Shown here: positions 1-6,815 of the stretch, in pieces
Layout: each line of letters starts with the position of its first letter
Numbering within the stretch: position 1 is the stretch's first letter
NCBI GenBank assembly: GCA_018971405.1
Contig: JAGXAX010000009.1
Span: 1 to 14,729, forward strand
DNA from: Alphaproteobacteria bacterium
Lineage (GTDB): Bacteria; Pseudomonadota; Alphaproteobacteria; Micavibrionales; UBA2020
DNA: 14,729 nt
Reading direction: 5' to 3'
The notes under the pieces: generated by a model
The model's input: only the letters and a program-made list of their open reading frames with translations
Databases searched by the model: none
Told to the model about the DNA's origin: nothing
Translations under genes and position numbers: made by a program

Positions 1-1849
1 CGTCGCCTTCGAGCCTGATGTGCATGTTGTAGCGTTTTTCGATGGCGGCGAGGTGATCGCGCTTGTTGTTGAAAATGTAGAGCGCGACTTCGGTCGGCAC
101 CCTGACCTTCAATTCGGAGGCACGGCCGCGCAGGCCCTCCTCCTCGATCGCGCGGAGCACGATGACGCCGGTTGTCTCGATGGTGCGGACGAGGCCGGTG
201 CCGGCACAATGCTTGCAGACTTCAAAATTCGTCTCGACAAGGCTGGGGTGCAGCCGTTGCCTTGACAGTTCCATCAGCCCGAAGGCCGAGATGCGGCCAA
301 TCTGGATGCGGGCGCGGTCGTTCTGCATGCATTCGCGCATCTTGCGTTCGAGCGCGCGGTTGTTGCGGTTTTCCTCCATGTCGATGAAGTCGATGACCAC
401 AAGCCCGCCCTGGTCGCGCAAGCGGAGCTGCCGCGCGATTTCCTCGGCGGCCTCGAGGTTGGTTTTGAGAGCCGTTTCTTCGATATGGCGGCCCTTGGTG
501 GCGCGGCCGGAGTTGACGTCGATCGAGACCAGCGCTTCCGTCGGGTTGATGACGATGTAGCCGCCGGATTTCAGATGCACCGTCGGGTTGTGGATGGCGT
601 CGATCTGGCTTTCCACCTGATAGCGGAAGAACAGCGGCATGGTCTCGTCGTTGTAGAGATGCACGCGGTCGACGTGGCTCGGCATCAGGAGGTCCATGAA
701 TTCGCGCGCCCCGTTATAGGCTTCCTCGCCCGCGACGTAGACTTCATCGATGTCGCGCTTGTAAAGGTCGCGGATCGAGCGCTTGATGAGGTTGCCCTCC
801 TCGTAGATCAGCGCGGGCGCGCTTGATTTCAGCGTGCATTCGCGAATCTGGTCCCACAGGCGCAGCAAATAATCGAGGTCGCGCTTGATCTCGGCGGTCG
901 AGCGCGCCACGCCCGCCGTACGCAGGATGACGGACATGCCTTCCGGCACGTTGAGCTCCTGCAAAATCTTCTTGAGGCGCTGGCGGTCCTTGGCGTTGGA
1001 GACTTTCCGCGACACGCCGCCGCCGCGCGGGCTGTTGGGCATCAAAACGCAATAGCGGCCCGGCAGGGAAATATACGTCGTCACCGCCGCGCCCTTGTTG
1101 CCGCGCTCTTCCTTGCTGATCTGGATGAGCATGATCTGGTTGCGCTTGATGACTTCCTGGATCTTGTAGCGGCGCTTGATGCTGGAGCGGTAGACCGGCG
1201 TCTCGACCACGTCGCCGCCGACGATGTCGACGTCCACGTCCTTGGCCGCGGCGCGTTCCTCGCCGTCATGTTCGTGCTCGTGGCCGGCATCGTCTTCGGC
1301 GGCTTCATCGTCCAGCGCGGTTTCGGCGGATTCTTCGACTTCCTCCGCGGCGCTTTCTTCCGCGCTTTCATCCTCTCCGGCGGATTCGGCGTCGTCGATG
1401 ACGACCTCGCTCTCCATCTCCGCCGCGACGGTTTCCTGTTCTTCTTCAGTGTCTTCGCCCGCCAAATCCTCATGCGCGGTTTCGTCGTCGTCGAGGCTCT
1501 CGCCGGAGGCGGCCAGTTCGGCCTCGTCCTCGGCGTCTTCGCGCGCGGCCTGCGCGGCGGCCAGCGCCCGCTCCTCGGCGATCAGCGCCTCGCGGTCGGC
1601 GATCGGTATGCGGTAATAATCGGGGTGGATTTCAGGGAACGGCAGGAAGCCGTGGCGATTGCCGCCGAAGTCCACGAAGCACGCCTGCAAAGACGGCTCG
1701 ACCCGCGACACCTTGACCAGATATATGTTGCTTTTGAGCTGCTTGCGGACGACCGTCTCGAAATCGTATTCCTCAAGCTTGTTACCGGAGACCACTGCAA
1801 CCCGTGTCTCTTCGGGATGGGTTGCGTCAATCAGCATCCGCTTCGTCAT
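1..1849 (-). CDS. rne: Ribonuclease E (partial, C-terminal part lies beyond the window)
   Basis: Endoribonuclease that starts mRNA decay and processes rRNA and tRNA precursors; it is the scaffold of the RNA degradosome. About 617 residues are visible. The first 85 residues hold the RNase H-like start and the beginning of the S1 domain (SRVEPSLQACFVDFGGNRHG). A strongly acidic Ala/Glu/Asp insertion follows at about 88-210, and S1 resumes near KRRYKIQEVIKRNQ. The two Mg-binding aspartates are D444 (SIDVNSGRAT) and D487 (VIDFIDM), 43 apart as in the E. coli enzyme (D303/D346). The Zn-link cysteines are C545 and C548 (VCKHCAGTG). The frame is still open at base 1, inside the small domain. The start is ATG at 1849, with GGAAGG at 1858-1863 eight bases upstream. 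In Caulobacter a helical S1 insertion binds the helicase RhlB; whether this one does is inference. Divergent from amiC, as is common in alphaproteobacteria. Confidence 0.96.
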   Translation of the reverse strand, partial: MTKRMLIDATHPEETRVAVVSGNKLEEYDFETVVRKQLKSNIYLVKVSRVEPSLQACFVDFGGNRHGFLPFPEIHPDYYRIPIADREALIAEERALAAAQAAREDAEDEAELAASGESLDDDETAHEDLAGEDTEEEQETVAAEMESEVVIDDAESAGEDESAEESAAEEVEESAETALDDEAAEDDAGHEHEHDGEERAAAKDVDVDIVGGDVVETPVYRSSIKRRYKIQEVIKRNQIMLIQISKEERGNKGAAVTTYISLPGRYCVLMPNSPRGGGVSRKVSNAKDRQRLKKILQELNVPEGMSVILRTAGVARSTAEIKRDLDYLLRLWDQIRECTLKSSAPALIYEEGNLIKRSIRDLYKRDIDEVYVAGEEAYNGAREFMDLLMPSHVDRVHLYNDETMPLFFRYQVESQIDAIHNPTVHLKSGGYIVINPTEALVSIDVNSGRATKGRHIEETALKTNLEAAEEIARQLRLRDQGGLVVIDFIDMEENRNNRALERKMRECMQNDRARIQIGRISAFGLMELSRQRLHPSLVETNFEVCKHCAGTGLVRTIETTGVIVLRAIEEEGLRGRASELKVRVPTEVALYIFNNKRDHLAAIEKRYNMHIRLEGD

Positions 1850-2034
1850 TTTATAATCCTTCCGATGCTGCCTGCCTTGCATCCCTTGAGCGACAATCGG
1901 GGAAAAGGCGGCGCATCTTTGTTCTTCTCAAGGCTGGCGGCGCTTGGAACCGGCTTCCGTCCGTTTTTACAGTCGGGGCGCGTTACAAAAAAGAAACTTA
2001 ACGCTGCCGAATAATAGCCAGTTCTTCATCACCG

Positions 2035-2080
2035 GGCCTGTTTCACTGCCTTGGCAGGCAGGAGGTTTAGAAAACAGGCC
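2035..2080. promoter_or_regulatory. Nested hairpin in the rne/amiC leader
   Basis: A perfect 9-bp inverted repeat, GGCCTGTTT at 2035-2043 and AAACAGGCC at 2072-2080, encloses a second stem, CTGCC at 2046-2050 with GGCAG at 2057-2061. No T-run follows on either strand, so it is not a typical terminator. If rne is transcribed from the candidate promoter near 2112-2140, the structure lies about 190 bases ahead of the start codon, inside the rne 5' leader. E. coli RNase E represses its own synthesis through hairpins in its leader; a similar role here is inference. Confidence 0.5.
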
Positions 2081-2101
2081 AACCTCAAAATTCGTTGACC
2101 G

Positions 2102-2148
2102 GAGCGTCTCAATTATACGTAACCGTTCTTCTTTTAATAAAGACGCTC
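2102..2148 (-). promoter_or_regulatory. Candidate rne promoter flanked by an 8-bp inverted repeat
   Basis: On the minus strand a perfect TATAAT -10 box lies at 2117-2112. A poor -35 (TTATTA, 2140-2135) is 17 bases upstream. Outside these boxes sit the two arms of a perfect inverted repeat, GAGCGTCT at 2102-2109 and AGACGCTC at 2141-2148. Arms that bracket a promoter suggest an operator, although a 31-base-loop hairpin is also possible. The weak -35 and the lack of a known binder keep confidence low. Confidence 0.35.
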
Positions 2149-2306
2149 TTTGTCGCGCACTCAATATAGCTGTGCGGGCAGATTCTCTGCAATGCCTAAT
2201 TTATATACATAATATAATAATACATACGTATACCGTCATGCCTGAAAGCGCCGCGCTTGAAGATGCGGCGGGCTTACGTCTATACTTATTCACTGCGGCT
2301 CAAGAC

Positions 2307-3611
2307 ATGGGGACAGGGTGCGTGCGGAAGCATAAATTATTTTTCATAATAATAATATCTCTTTTGCTCCTGCCCGTCACGCTTTATGCCGCCGTATCAT
2401 CCCGCCTGCAAATCGACGGCATCCGCTTCGGCTTTTCCGGTAACGATACGCGCGTCGTTCTTGATCTCAATCATAAAACGAAGTTTCGCGCCTTTCTGCT
2501 CGACCGGCCCTACCGCCTCGTGCTCGACCTGCCGCCCGTCCGCTGGAAGACGTTCAAGGCAAGATTCATCGAAAACAACAGCGCCCTCAAATCCTACCGC
2601 AGCGGCACGCTCGCCAACGGGCTCACCCGCATCATCTTCGACCTCGAAAAGCCCGCCGTGATCAGGGATCTCTTCACCCTGCCCGCCAGCGACATGGAGA
2701 AAAACCGGCTGGTCATCGATCTCTCACCCTGCTCGGAGGCGACCTTCTCCGCCGAGAAAGACAACGTTATAGGCAAGCGCGACCTCGCGCCGCCTGCGGG
2801 CGCCGCGGCAGCAGCCGACGCCGATAGTTACGCCGCCGATCAGGACAAGGCCGTCCGCGCCGCCGACCCGGGGACGGAGCAAAGTCCTCCGCCCGCCGTT
2901 TTCGGGCAGAACAAGAAATACGTCGTCGTCCTCGACCCCGGCCACGGCGGACACGACCCCGGCGCCGAAGACAACGGCGTCGAAGAGAAATACCTCACCC
3001 TCGCCATGGCGAAGGAGGTGAAGCGCGAACTGGAGGCCACGGGCCGCTACAAGGTCTATCTCACCCGCGACCGCGACGTTTACGTCACCCTGCAGGAACG
3101 GGTCGAGATGTCGCGCCGCGTACACGCCGACCTGTTCGTCTCCATCCACGCCAACAAGTACGACCGCTCCGACGTCCGCGGCGCGCTGATCTTCAGCTTC
3201 TCCGAAAAGGCCTCGGACAAGGAGACCCAGCTCCTCGCCGACAGCGAAAACAACGCCGGCTACATCGCGGGCGTGGACATGAGCGCGCAAAGCCCTGATG
3301 TCGCCAATATCCTCATCGACCTCGCCATGCGCGAGAAAATGAACGAATCCAACCTCTTCGCCAACCTGCTGATCCGCTCGTTCGAGCAGCGGGGCGTCCG
3401 CCTGCTGATGCCGCACCCCCACCGTTCGGCCAACTTCGTCGTCCTGCGGGCGCCTGACGTTCCGGCCGTGCTGATCGAGACCGGCTTTATTTCCAACCCC
3501 CGCGAAGCGCAGCTGTTGGATACAAACGCCTTCCACCGCAGGCTCGCCGCGGCCATCGTCAGCGGCATCAACGCCTACTTCCGAAAAATGGTCGCCCTCC
3601 AGTCGCACTGA
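2307..3611 (+). CDS. amiC: N-acetylmuramoyl-L-alanine amidase with AMIN domain (AmiC-type)
   Basis: Periplasmic zinc amidase that cuts the bond between N-acetylmuramic acid and the stem peptide, splitting septal peptidoglycan during daughter-cell separation. 434 residues: signal peptide about 6-29 (basic RKHK, then a run of Ile/Leu, ending LYAA), AMIN targeting domain about 34-140, Ala/Pro-rich linker about 160-200, and Amidase_3 domain about 205-425. Zinc ligands are H213 (DPGHGG), E227 (VEEKYL) and H281 (SIHAN); the catalytic glutamate is E391 (LIETGF). The segment at about 308-355, inside the catalytic domain, matches the regulatory helix that keeps AmiA/B/C inactive until an EnvC/NlpD-type activator binds. 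Start is uncertain: ATG at 2307 is used, while GTG at 2322 has a better-spaced GGGGA and leaves the signal peptide intact; ATG at 2238 is also in frame. The gene is divergent from rne. In many relatives a penicillin-binding protein gene follows; here it does not. Confidence 0.93.
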   Translation: MGTGCVRKHKLFFIIIISLLLLPVTLYAAVSSRLQIDGIRFGFSGNDTRVVLDLNHKTKFRAFLLDRPYRLVLDLPPVRWKTFKARFIENNSALKSYRSGTLANGLTRIIFDLEKPAVIRDLFTLPASDMEKNRLVIDLSPCSEATFSAEKDNVIGKRDLAPPAGAAAAADADSYAADQDKAVRAADPGTEQSPPPAVFGQNKKYVVVLDPGHGGHDPGAEDNGVEEKYLTLAMAKEVKRELEATGRYKVYLTRDRDVYVTLQERVEMSRRVHADLFVSIHANKYDRSDVRGALIFSFSEKASDKETQLLADSENNAGYIAGVDMSAQSPDVANILIDLAMREKMNESNLFANLLIRSFEQRGVRLLMPHPHRSANFVVLRAPDVPAVLIETGFISNPREAQLLDTNAFHRRLAAAIVSGINAYFRKMVALQSH

Positions 3612-3771
3612 AAAAACGCCATTGGAGTATTGTGAAACGCGGGACGAACTGCTATTGTTCCCCTGACTGGACTATGGACTCGCGATTAAGTTCTATAGTA
3701 AAGGTTTTAGCTACAAACGTCGTCAACGGTCTCCGTCCGGGGGCTTTCACCAAATAGAGGAAATAAATAAA

Positions 3772-3981
3772 ATGAAACGTCTTAATCTGGCACTTTCCGT
3801 GCTCGCGATCCTTGGTCTTTCCGCCTGCGCTTACGGCACGAGCGGCGGTCAGCCTACCTGCAACGGCCGCATGGCCGGCTCCTGCGCCGCGCAAACGACA
3901 ACGTCGCAGAAGAAAGAATCCAAGCATCACTGGCGTCACCACCGCGCCGAGGGCGCCATGAGCAAGGCTCTGCGTAAATAA
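3772..3981 (+). CDS. Small putative lipoprotein, function unknown
   Basis: 69 residues. The N-terminus is a lipoprotein signal: basic MKR, a hydrophobic stretch (LALSVLAILG) and the lipobox LSAC with C19 as the acylated cysteine, giving a mature protein of about 51 residues. The mature part has two further cysteines (in PTCNG and GSCAA), a Thr/Ser/Lys stretch, and a basic His-rich tail (HHWRHHRAEG). No family is recognised. AGAGGA lies 10 bases before the ATG, a little far. A TATAGT at 3694-3699 may be the -10 box. It follows amiC by 160 bases with no terminator visible between them, so read-through is possible, and a clear terminator comes after it. It could be an envelope factor working with the neighbouring wall enzymes, but only position suggests that. 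Confidence 0.75.
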   Translation: MKRLNLALSVLAILGLSACAYGTSGGQPTCNGRMAGSCAAQTTTSQKKESKHHWRHHRAEGAMSKALRK

Positions 3982-3999
3982 TCTCTTTCTTCAAGAGAC

Positions 4000-4042
4000 A
4001 AAAAAGCCGCGTCCGCGATATTTTCTCCGGCGCGGTTTTTTT
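4000..4042. terminator. Bidirectional intrinsic terminator
   Basis: AAAAAAGCCGCG at 4000-4011 pairs with CGCGGTTTTTTT at 4031-4042 around a 19-base loop, with one G-U pair. The A-run on one arm and T-run on the other make it work on both strands, fitting its place between the convergent lipoprotein and transpeptidase genes. A second small hairpin just before it, TCTCTT at 3982-3987 with AAGAGA at 3993-3998, starts right after the lipoprotein stop. Confidence 0.8.
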
Positions 4043-4047
4043 ATGCG

Positions 4048-4110
4048 CGCCGCAACGCGGTACTTTTACATCCGCCGCAGCGCGGTACTTTTACATCCGC
4101 CGCAACGCGG
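4048..4110. repeat. 25-bp tandem repeat, 2.5 copies
   Basis: Unit 1 at 4048-4072 and unit 2 at 4073-4097 differ at one base (CGCCGCAACGCGG versus CGCCGCAGCGCGG, both followed by TACTTTTACATC). A partial third unit, CGCCGCAACGCGG, occupies 4098-4110. Each unit starts with a mini-palindrome (CCGC, three bases, GCGG). It lies between convergent genes, just past the bidirectional terminator and 39 bases from the transpeptidase stop. Copies head to tail without unique spacers rule out a CRISPR array. Confidence 0.85.
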
Positions 4111-4149
4111 CGATGCGCGATGACAAGTCCGAAGGCGCTGCCGGAAAAC

Positions 4150-5571
4150 CTACTGGTTGAAGTCGTAGCGCGTCACGGCCGACGGCACGAGCATGTCATG
4201 ACGCGACTGCCCCGCGATGCGGCGCGGCTCTTTATGCGGCAACGGCGCGACGTGGCCTTTCAGGTTGGCGATCATCACCGGATACCCCAGGCGTTCCGCC
4301 ACGACCCGTTCCGCCACCGCCCAGTCGATTTTGTCTGCGCCCTGCCCCGCCGCAGCGATGATGGTTTTCTTCAGGCCGGGCGTGAGAGGCTTGATCTTGT
4401 GCGTGCCGCCGATCTCGATGTCGAGCCCCTGTGTCTTCGTCGGATCCGCTTCGAGATAGAGCTTCGGCCCGACCCAGCCGACGAGAATCGGCTGGTCAAC
4501 GACCGTCACGTGCGTGCCGACGGGAACCATCCTGTAAAGCGCGGCGATGTCGGGCGCGTACATGCGCATGCAGCCGGAACTGACGCTACGCCCGACCGCC
4601 CACGGCAAATTCGTCCCGTGGATGCGGTATTCCGGCCAGCCGAGATAAAGCGCGAACGCGCCGAGCGGGTTGTCCGGCCCGGGCGGCACGGCGGCGGGCA
4701 GAAACGGCTCTTCCATGCGCATGCGCGGCGTCGGATACCAATAGGGATCGGCCTGCTTGCGGATAATGGTGGTATGGCCGAGCGGCGTCGAGAGGCCGTC
4801 GCGGCCGATGCCGATGGGAAACGTGACTGGCGGCCTGCCCGGCGTCCTGAAATAGAAAAGCCGCATCTGCGCGAGATTGACGACGATGCCATCCTGATGC
4901 GCGGTGCGCGGGATGAGCTTGAACGACGGGATGACGACGCTCGACCCCGGCACCGGCGTCCACGCGTCGACGCCCGGGTTGGCGGCGCGCATCTCGACGA
5001 AGCCGATGTTGAAATAGCGCGCCACGTCGAGCAGCGTGTCCTGCTCGCCGAGCGTATAGGTCTTCAGCTTGCCGACCGTGACCACGGCATGGGGCGGATA
5101 GGGCGGCAGCGGCAGCGTCTCGTCAACGTCGATGATCGGCGGCGGATCGGCGTCCGGATTGTAGAAGGGGCTGTTTTTCGAGACGGCGCCCTTCGCCGCG
5201 CCTTTCGCCGTCTTGCCGTTTTTGCCGCTGGCGGTTTTTTGCACAGCCGCGTTTGCGGCTAATTTCTGCGCGTCCGCGTTTGCGGCTAATTTCTGCGCGT
5301 CCGCATTTGCGGGCGCTTTAACGGCAGCCGCTTTTGCGGGTTCCGCGTTCAGCGGCCCTTTTTGCGCTGCCGCCTCTTTGACGGGCGGCGCAACCTGCGT
5401 CACAGGCGCGGCGGGCACAAGGTTCGCCGGACGGGGCTGCGGCAGGACGACGGCGGCGATGTCCGGCATCTTGAAGGCGTCGATCGAGAATATGCTCGCG
5501 CGCGCAGGCATGGCGCCCGCGAAAAGGAGCGCGACGGTCAGGGAACGGGCGAAAACTTTGCGCATGAACAT
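4150..5571 (-). CDS. L,D-transpeptidase (YkuD/ErfK-YbiS type) with LysM domain
   Basis: Periplasmic enzyme that links peptidoglycan stem peptides to each other or to an outer-membrane protein through a catalytic cysteine. 473 residues: signal peptide about 1-25 (MRKVFARS..., ending ARAS), a long Ala/Pro/Lys-rich linker about 43-135, a LysM-like peptidoglycan-binding segment about 169-215 (TYTLGEQDTLLDVARYFN), and the YkuD catalytic domain about 228-358 with H318 and S331-S-G-C334-M-R336, the full active-site motif. The C-terminal 110 residues extend beyond the catalytic core. The linker carries a repeated ANADAQKLA nonapeptide. The ATG directly follows the phosphofructokinase stop (0-base gap), with GGAG five bases upstream inside the pfk end, so the two are co-transcribed and probably translationally coupled. 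A second in-frame ATG is at 5565. Whether it makes 3-3 crosslinks or anchors a lipoprotein cannot be told from sequence. Confidence 0.92.
   Translation of the reverse strand: MFMRKVFARSLTVALLFAGAMPARASIFSIDAFKMPDIAAVVLPQPRPANLVPAAPVTQVAPPVKEAAAQKGPLNAEPAKAAAVKAPANADAQKLAANADAQKLAANAAVQKTASGKNGKTAKGAAKGAVSKNSPFYNPDADPPPIIDVDETLPLPPYPPHAVVTVGKLKTYTLGEQDTLLDVARYFNIGFVEMRAANPGVDAWTPVPGSSVVIPSFKLIPRTAHQDGIVVNLAQMRLFYFRTPGRPPVTFPIGIGRDGLSTPLGHTTIIRKQADPYWYPTPRMRMEEPFLPAAVPPGPDNPLGAFALYLGWPEYRIHGTNLPWAVGRSVSSGCMRMYAPDIAALYRMVPVGTHVTVVDQPILVGWVGPKLYLEADPTKTQGLDIEIGGTHKIKPLTPGLKKTIIAAAGQGADKIDWAVAERVVAERLGYPVMIANLKGHVAPLPHKEPRRIAGQSRHDMLVPSAVTRYDFNQ
5247..5300 (-). repeat. 27-bp perfect direct repeat inside the L,D-transpeptidase linker
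   Basis: Two identical head-to-tail 27-bp copies, 5247-5273 and 5274-5300, with a decayed third copy after 5300. They encode the repeated nonapeptide ANADAQKLA in the Ala-rich linker between signal peptide and LysM. The unit length keeps the frame, so copy changes would only lengthen or shorten the linker. Confidence 0.85.
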
Positions 5572-6678
5572 TCAGTCTCCGAGGCATATCCCCAGCGAAC
5601 GGGCTGTTTTCACCAGCGCGCCGCCAAGATCGACTTCCTGCTGGCTGGCGATGGCCTCCGCGATCGGCACGTCGATGACCTGCCGGTTCGACCAGGCGAC
5701 CATGCGGTCGAATTTCCCCGCCGCGACAAGCTCCACCGCATGCACGCCGAAGGCCGCGGCCATCAGCCGGTCTTCGGGGATCGGCGCGCAGCCGCGCTGC
5801 ACGTGGCCCAGCACCGTGACGCGCGTTTCGAACCCCGTCTTCTGCGCGATCTGGTCGCCGATGTAGTGGCCGATGCCGCCGTAGCGCTTCTCGCCGCCGA
5901 GGTGCTCGACCTGCAGAGCCTTGCCGTCGGCGGTCCTGACCGCCTCGGAGACGACGACCAGCGCGAAGTTGCGTCCTTCCTGATCGCGCACTTCATTGAT
6001 TTTTTCGACCACCTTGTCGATGTCGTAGGGAATTTCGGGGATGAGGATGACGTCCGCGCCGCCGGCGATGCCCGCCGAAATCGCGATCGCGCCCGCGTCG
6101 CGGCCCATCACTTCCAGCACCATCACGCGGTCGTGGGAGGCGGCAGTCGGCTGCAACCTGTCGAGCGCCTCGGTCGCGACGTAGGCCGCGGTGACGAAGC
6201 CGACGGAATTCTCCGTCTTGCCGACGTCGTTGTCGATCGTCTTCGGGATGCAGACGAGCTTGATGCCGCCGCGCTCCGCCAATGTCTTCAGGATCGCCAT
6301 GCTGCCGTCACCGCCGATGCCGATCAGCGCCTCGATGCCGAGTTCGCGGAAGCCGTCGATGATTTCCTGCGAGCGGTCCTTGAAAGAACCGTCCGGCATC
6401 GGGAATTTGAAAGGGTTGCCTTTGTTGGTCGTGCCGAGGATCGTGCCGCCAAGGCGCATGATCGTCGCGTCGAACATCTGGCGCGTCAGCACTTTATAGC
6501 GCAAGGGGCGCTCGAGCAGCCCCGCCGTGCCGTCCTCGATGCCGACGACCTCCCAGCCGAGCCTTGTGGCCGCATAGACCGCAGCGCGGATGATGGCGTT
6601 CAGTCCCGCGCAGTCGCCGCCGGAGGTCAGGATGCCGATGCGTTTTTTCGCGGGTGCGGGGGGAGGGTTCCGGCTCAC
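5572..6678 (-). CDS. 6-phosphofructokinase, phosphoryl donor uncertain (ATP or PPi)
   Basis: Cytoplasmic enzyme of upper glycolysis that phosphorylates fructose 6-phosphate to the 1,6-bisphosphate. 368 residues, full length. Visible motifs: GGDCAGLN at 20-27 (donor loop), GGDGS at 122-126, PKTIDND at 145-151 with catalytic base D149, MGRDAG at 191-196, E245, and the fructose-6-phosphate ligands R286, H292 and R295 (RVTVLGHVQRG). The residue matching E. coli G104 is Gly (G125), typical of ATP enzymes, but the one matching G124 is Lys (K146), typical of PPi enzymes. This mixed signature occurs in the group that includes trypanosomatid ATP enzymes. Start is GTG at 6678 with AAGGA 7 bases upstream; no in-frame ATG is nearby. 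It leads a two-gene unit with the L,D-transpeptidase and is divergent from the DUF465 gene. Many alphaproteobacteria lack this enzyme. Confidence 0.93.
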   Translation of the reverse strand: MSRNPPPAPAKKRIGILTSGGDCAGLNAIIRAAVYAATRLGWEVVGIEDGTAGLLERPLRYKVLTRQMFDATIMRLGGTILGTTNKGNPFKFPMPDGSFKDRSQEIIDGFRELGIEALIGIGGDGSMAILKTLAERGGIKLVCIPKTIDNDVGKTENSVGFVTAAYVATEALDRLQPTAASHDRVMVLEVMGRDAGAIAISAGIAGGADVILIPEIPYDIDKVVEKINEVRDQEGRNFALVVVSEAVRTADGKALQVEHLGGEKRYGGIGHYIGDQIAQKTGFETRVTVLGHVQRGCAPIPEDRLMAAAFGVHAVELVAAGKFDRMVAWSNRQVIDVPIAEAIASQQEVDLGGALVKTARSLGICLGD

Positions 6679-6755
6679 GTTTTCATCCTTTCCGTTCAGG
6701 GCGGCGCTTTCTACGTAAGGTGCGCGCCTGCGGGAAATTATGCAACAAATAAAGC

Positions 6756-6784
6756 TTAAAACTAAACGCTTTTTCTGATATCAT
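6756..6784 (+). promoter_or_regulatory. Candidate promoter of the DUF465 gene
   Basis: TTAAAA at 6756-6761 (4 of 6 to TTGACA), a 17-base spacer and TATCAT at 6779-6784 (5 of 6 to TATAAT) precede the ATG at 6816 by about 30 bases, in an AT-rich stretch. The divergent phosphofructokinase promoter must lie in the same 137-bp gap; CATAAT on the minus strand is a possible -10. Confidence 0.4.
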
Positions 6785-6815
6785 GCCCCCATAAAAACAA
6801 GGACATGTTTTCACC

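Larger units (their letters stand above)
1850..2306. other. AT-rich divergent control region between rne and amiC
   Basis: No convincing gene lies in these 457 bases. The amiC frame stays open leftward to 1944, but its residues there are low quality and not cell-wall-like, so I read the stretch as leader. It contains a nested hairpin at 2035-2080, an inverted repeat around a candidate rne promoter at 2102-2148, and an AT-only run near 2198-2226 with a perfect TATAAT at 2213-2218 on the plus strand that could be the amiC -10 box (no good -35 is seen). A further hairpin at 2246-2275 (GCCGC paired with GCGGC, extended by AAGC with GCTT) would sit in the amiC leader. The hexamer TACGTA occurs at 2116-2121 and 2225-2230, close to both candidate promoters. 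Confidence 0.6.

Noticed and set aside
1224..2014. Plus-strand frames rich in Ser/Ala and Phe/Val within rne
   Set aside because: They mirror the acidic Glu/Asp/Ala-coding insertion of RNase E on the other strand and continue into the leader without homology.
2035..2080. Intrinsic terminator
   Set aside because: No T-run follows the hairpin on either strand, and it lies between divergent genes, where a terminator is not expected.
4048..4110. Possible CRISPR array
   Set aside because: The 25-bp copies are head to tail with no spacers, only 2.5 copies, and no cas gene is present.
4120..6759. Long plus-strand frames (380 and 465 codons) opposite the L,D-transpeptidase and phosphofructokinase
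   Set aside because: Low-complexity Arg/Asp/Ala translations without domains lie opposite two well-recognised enzymes; the same GC artefact explains them.
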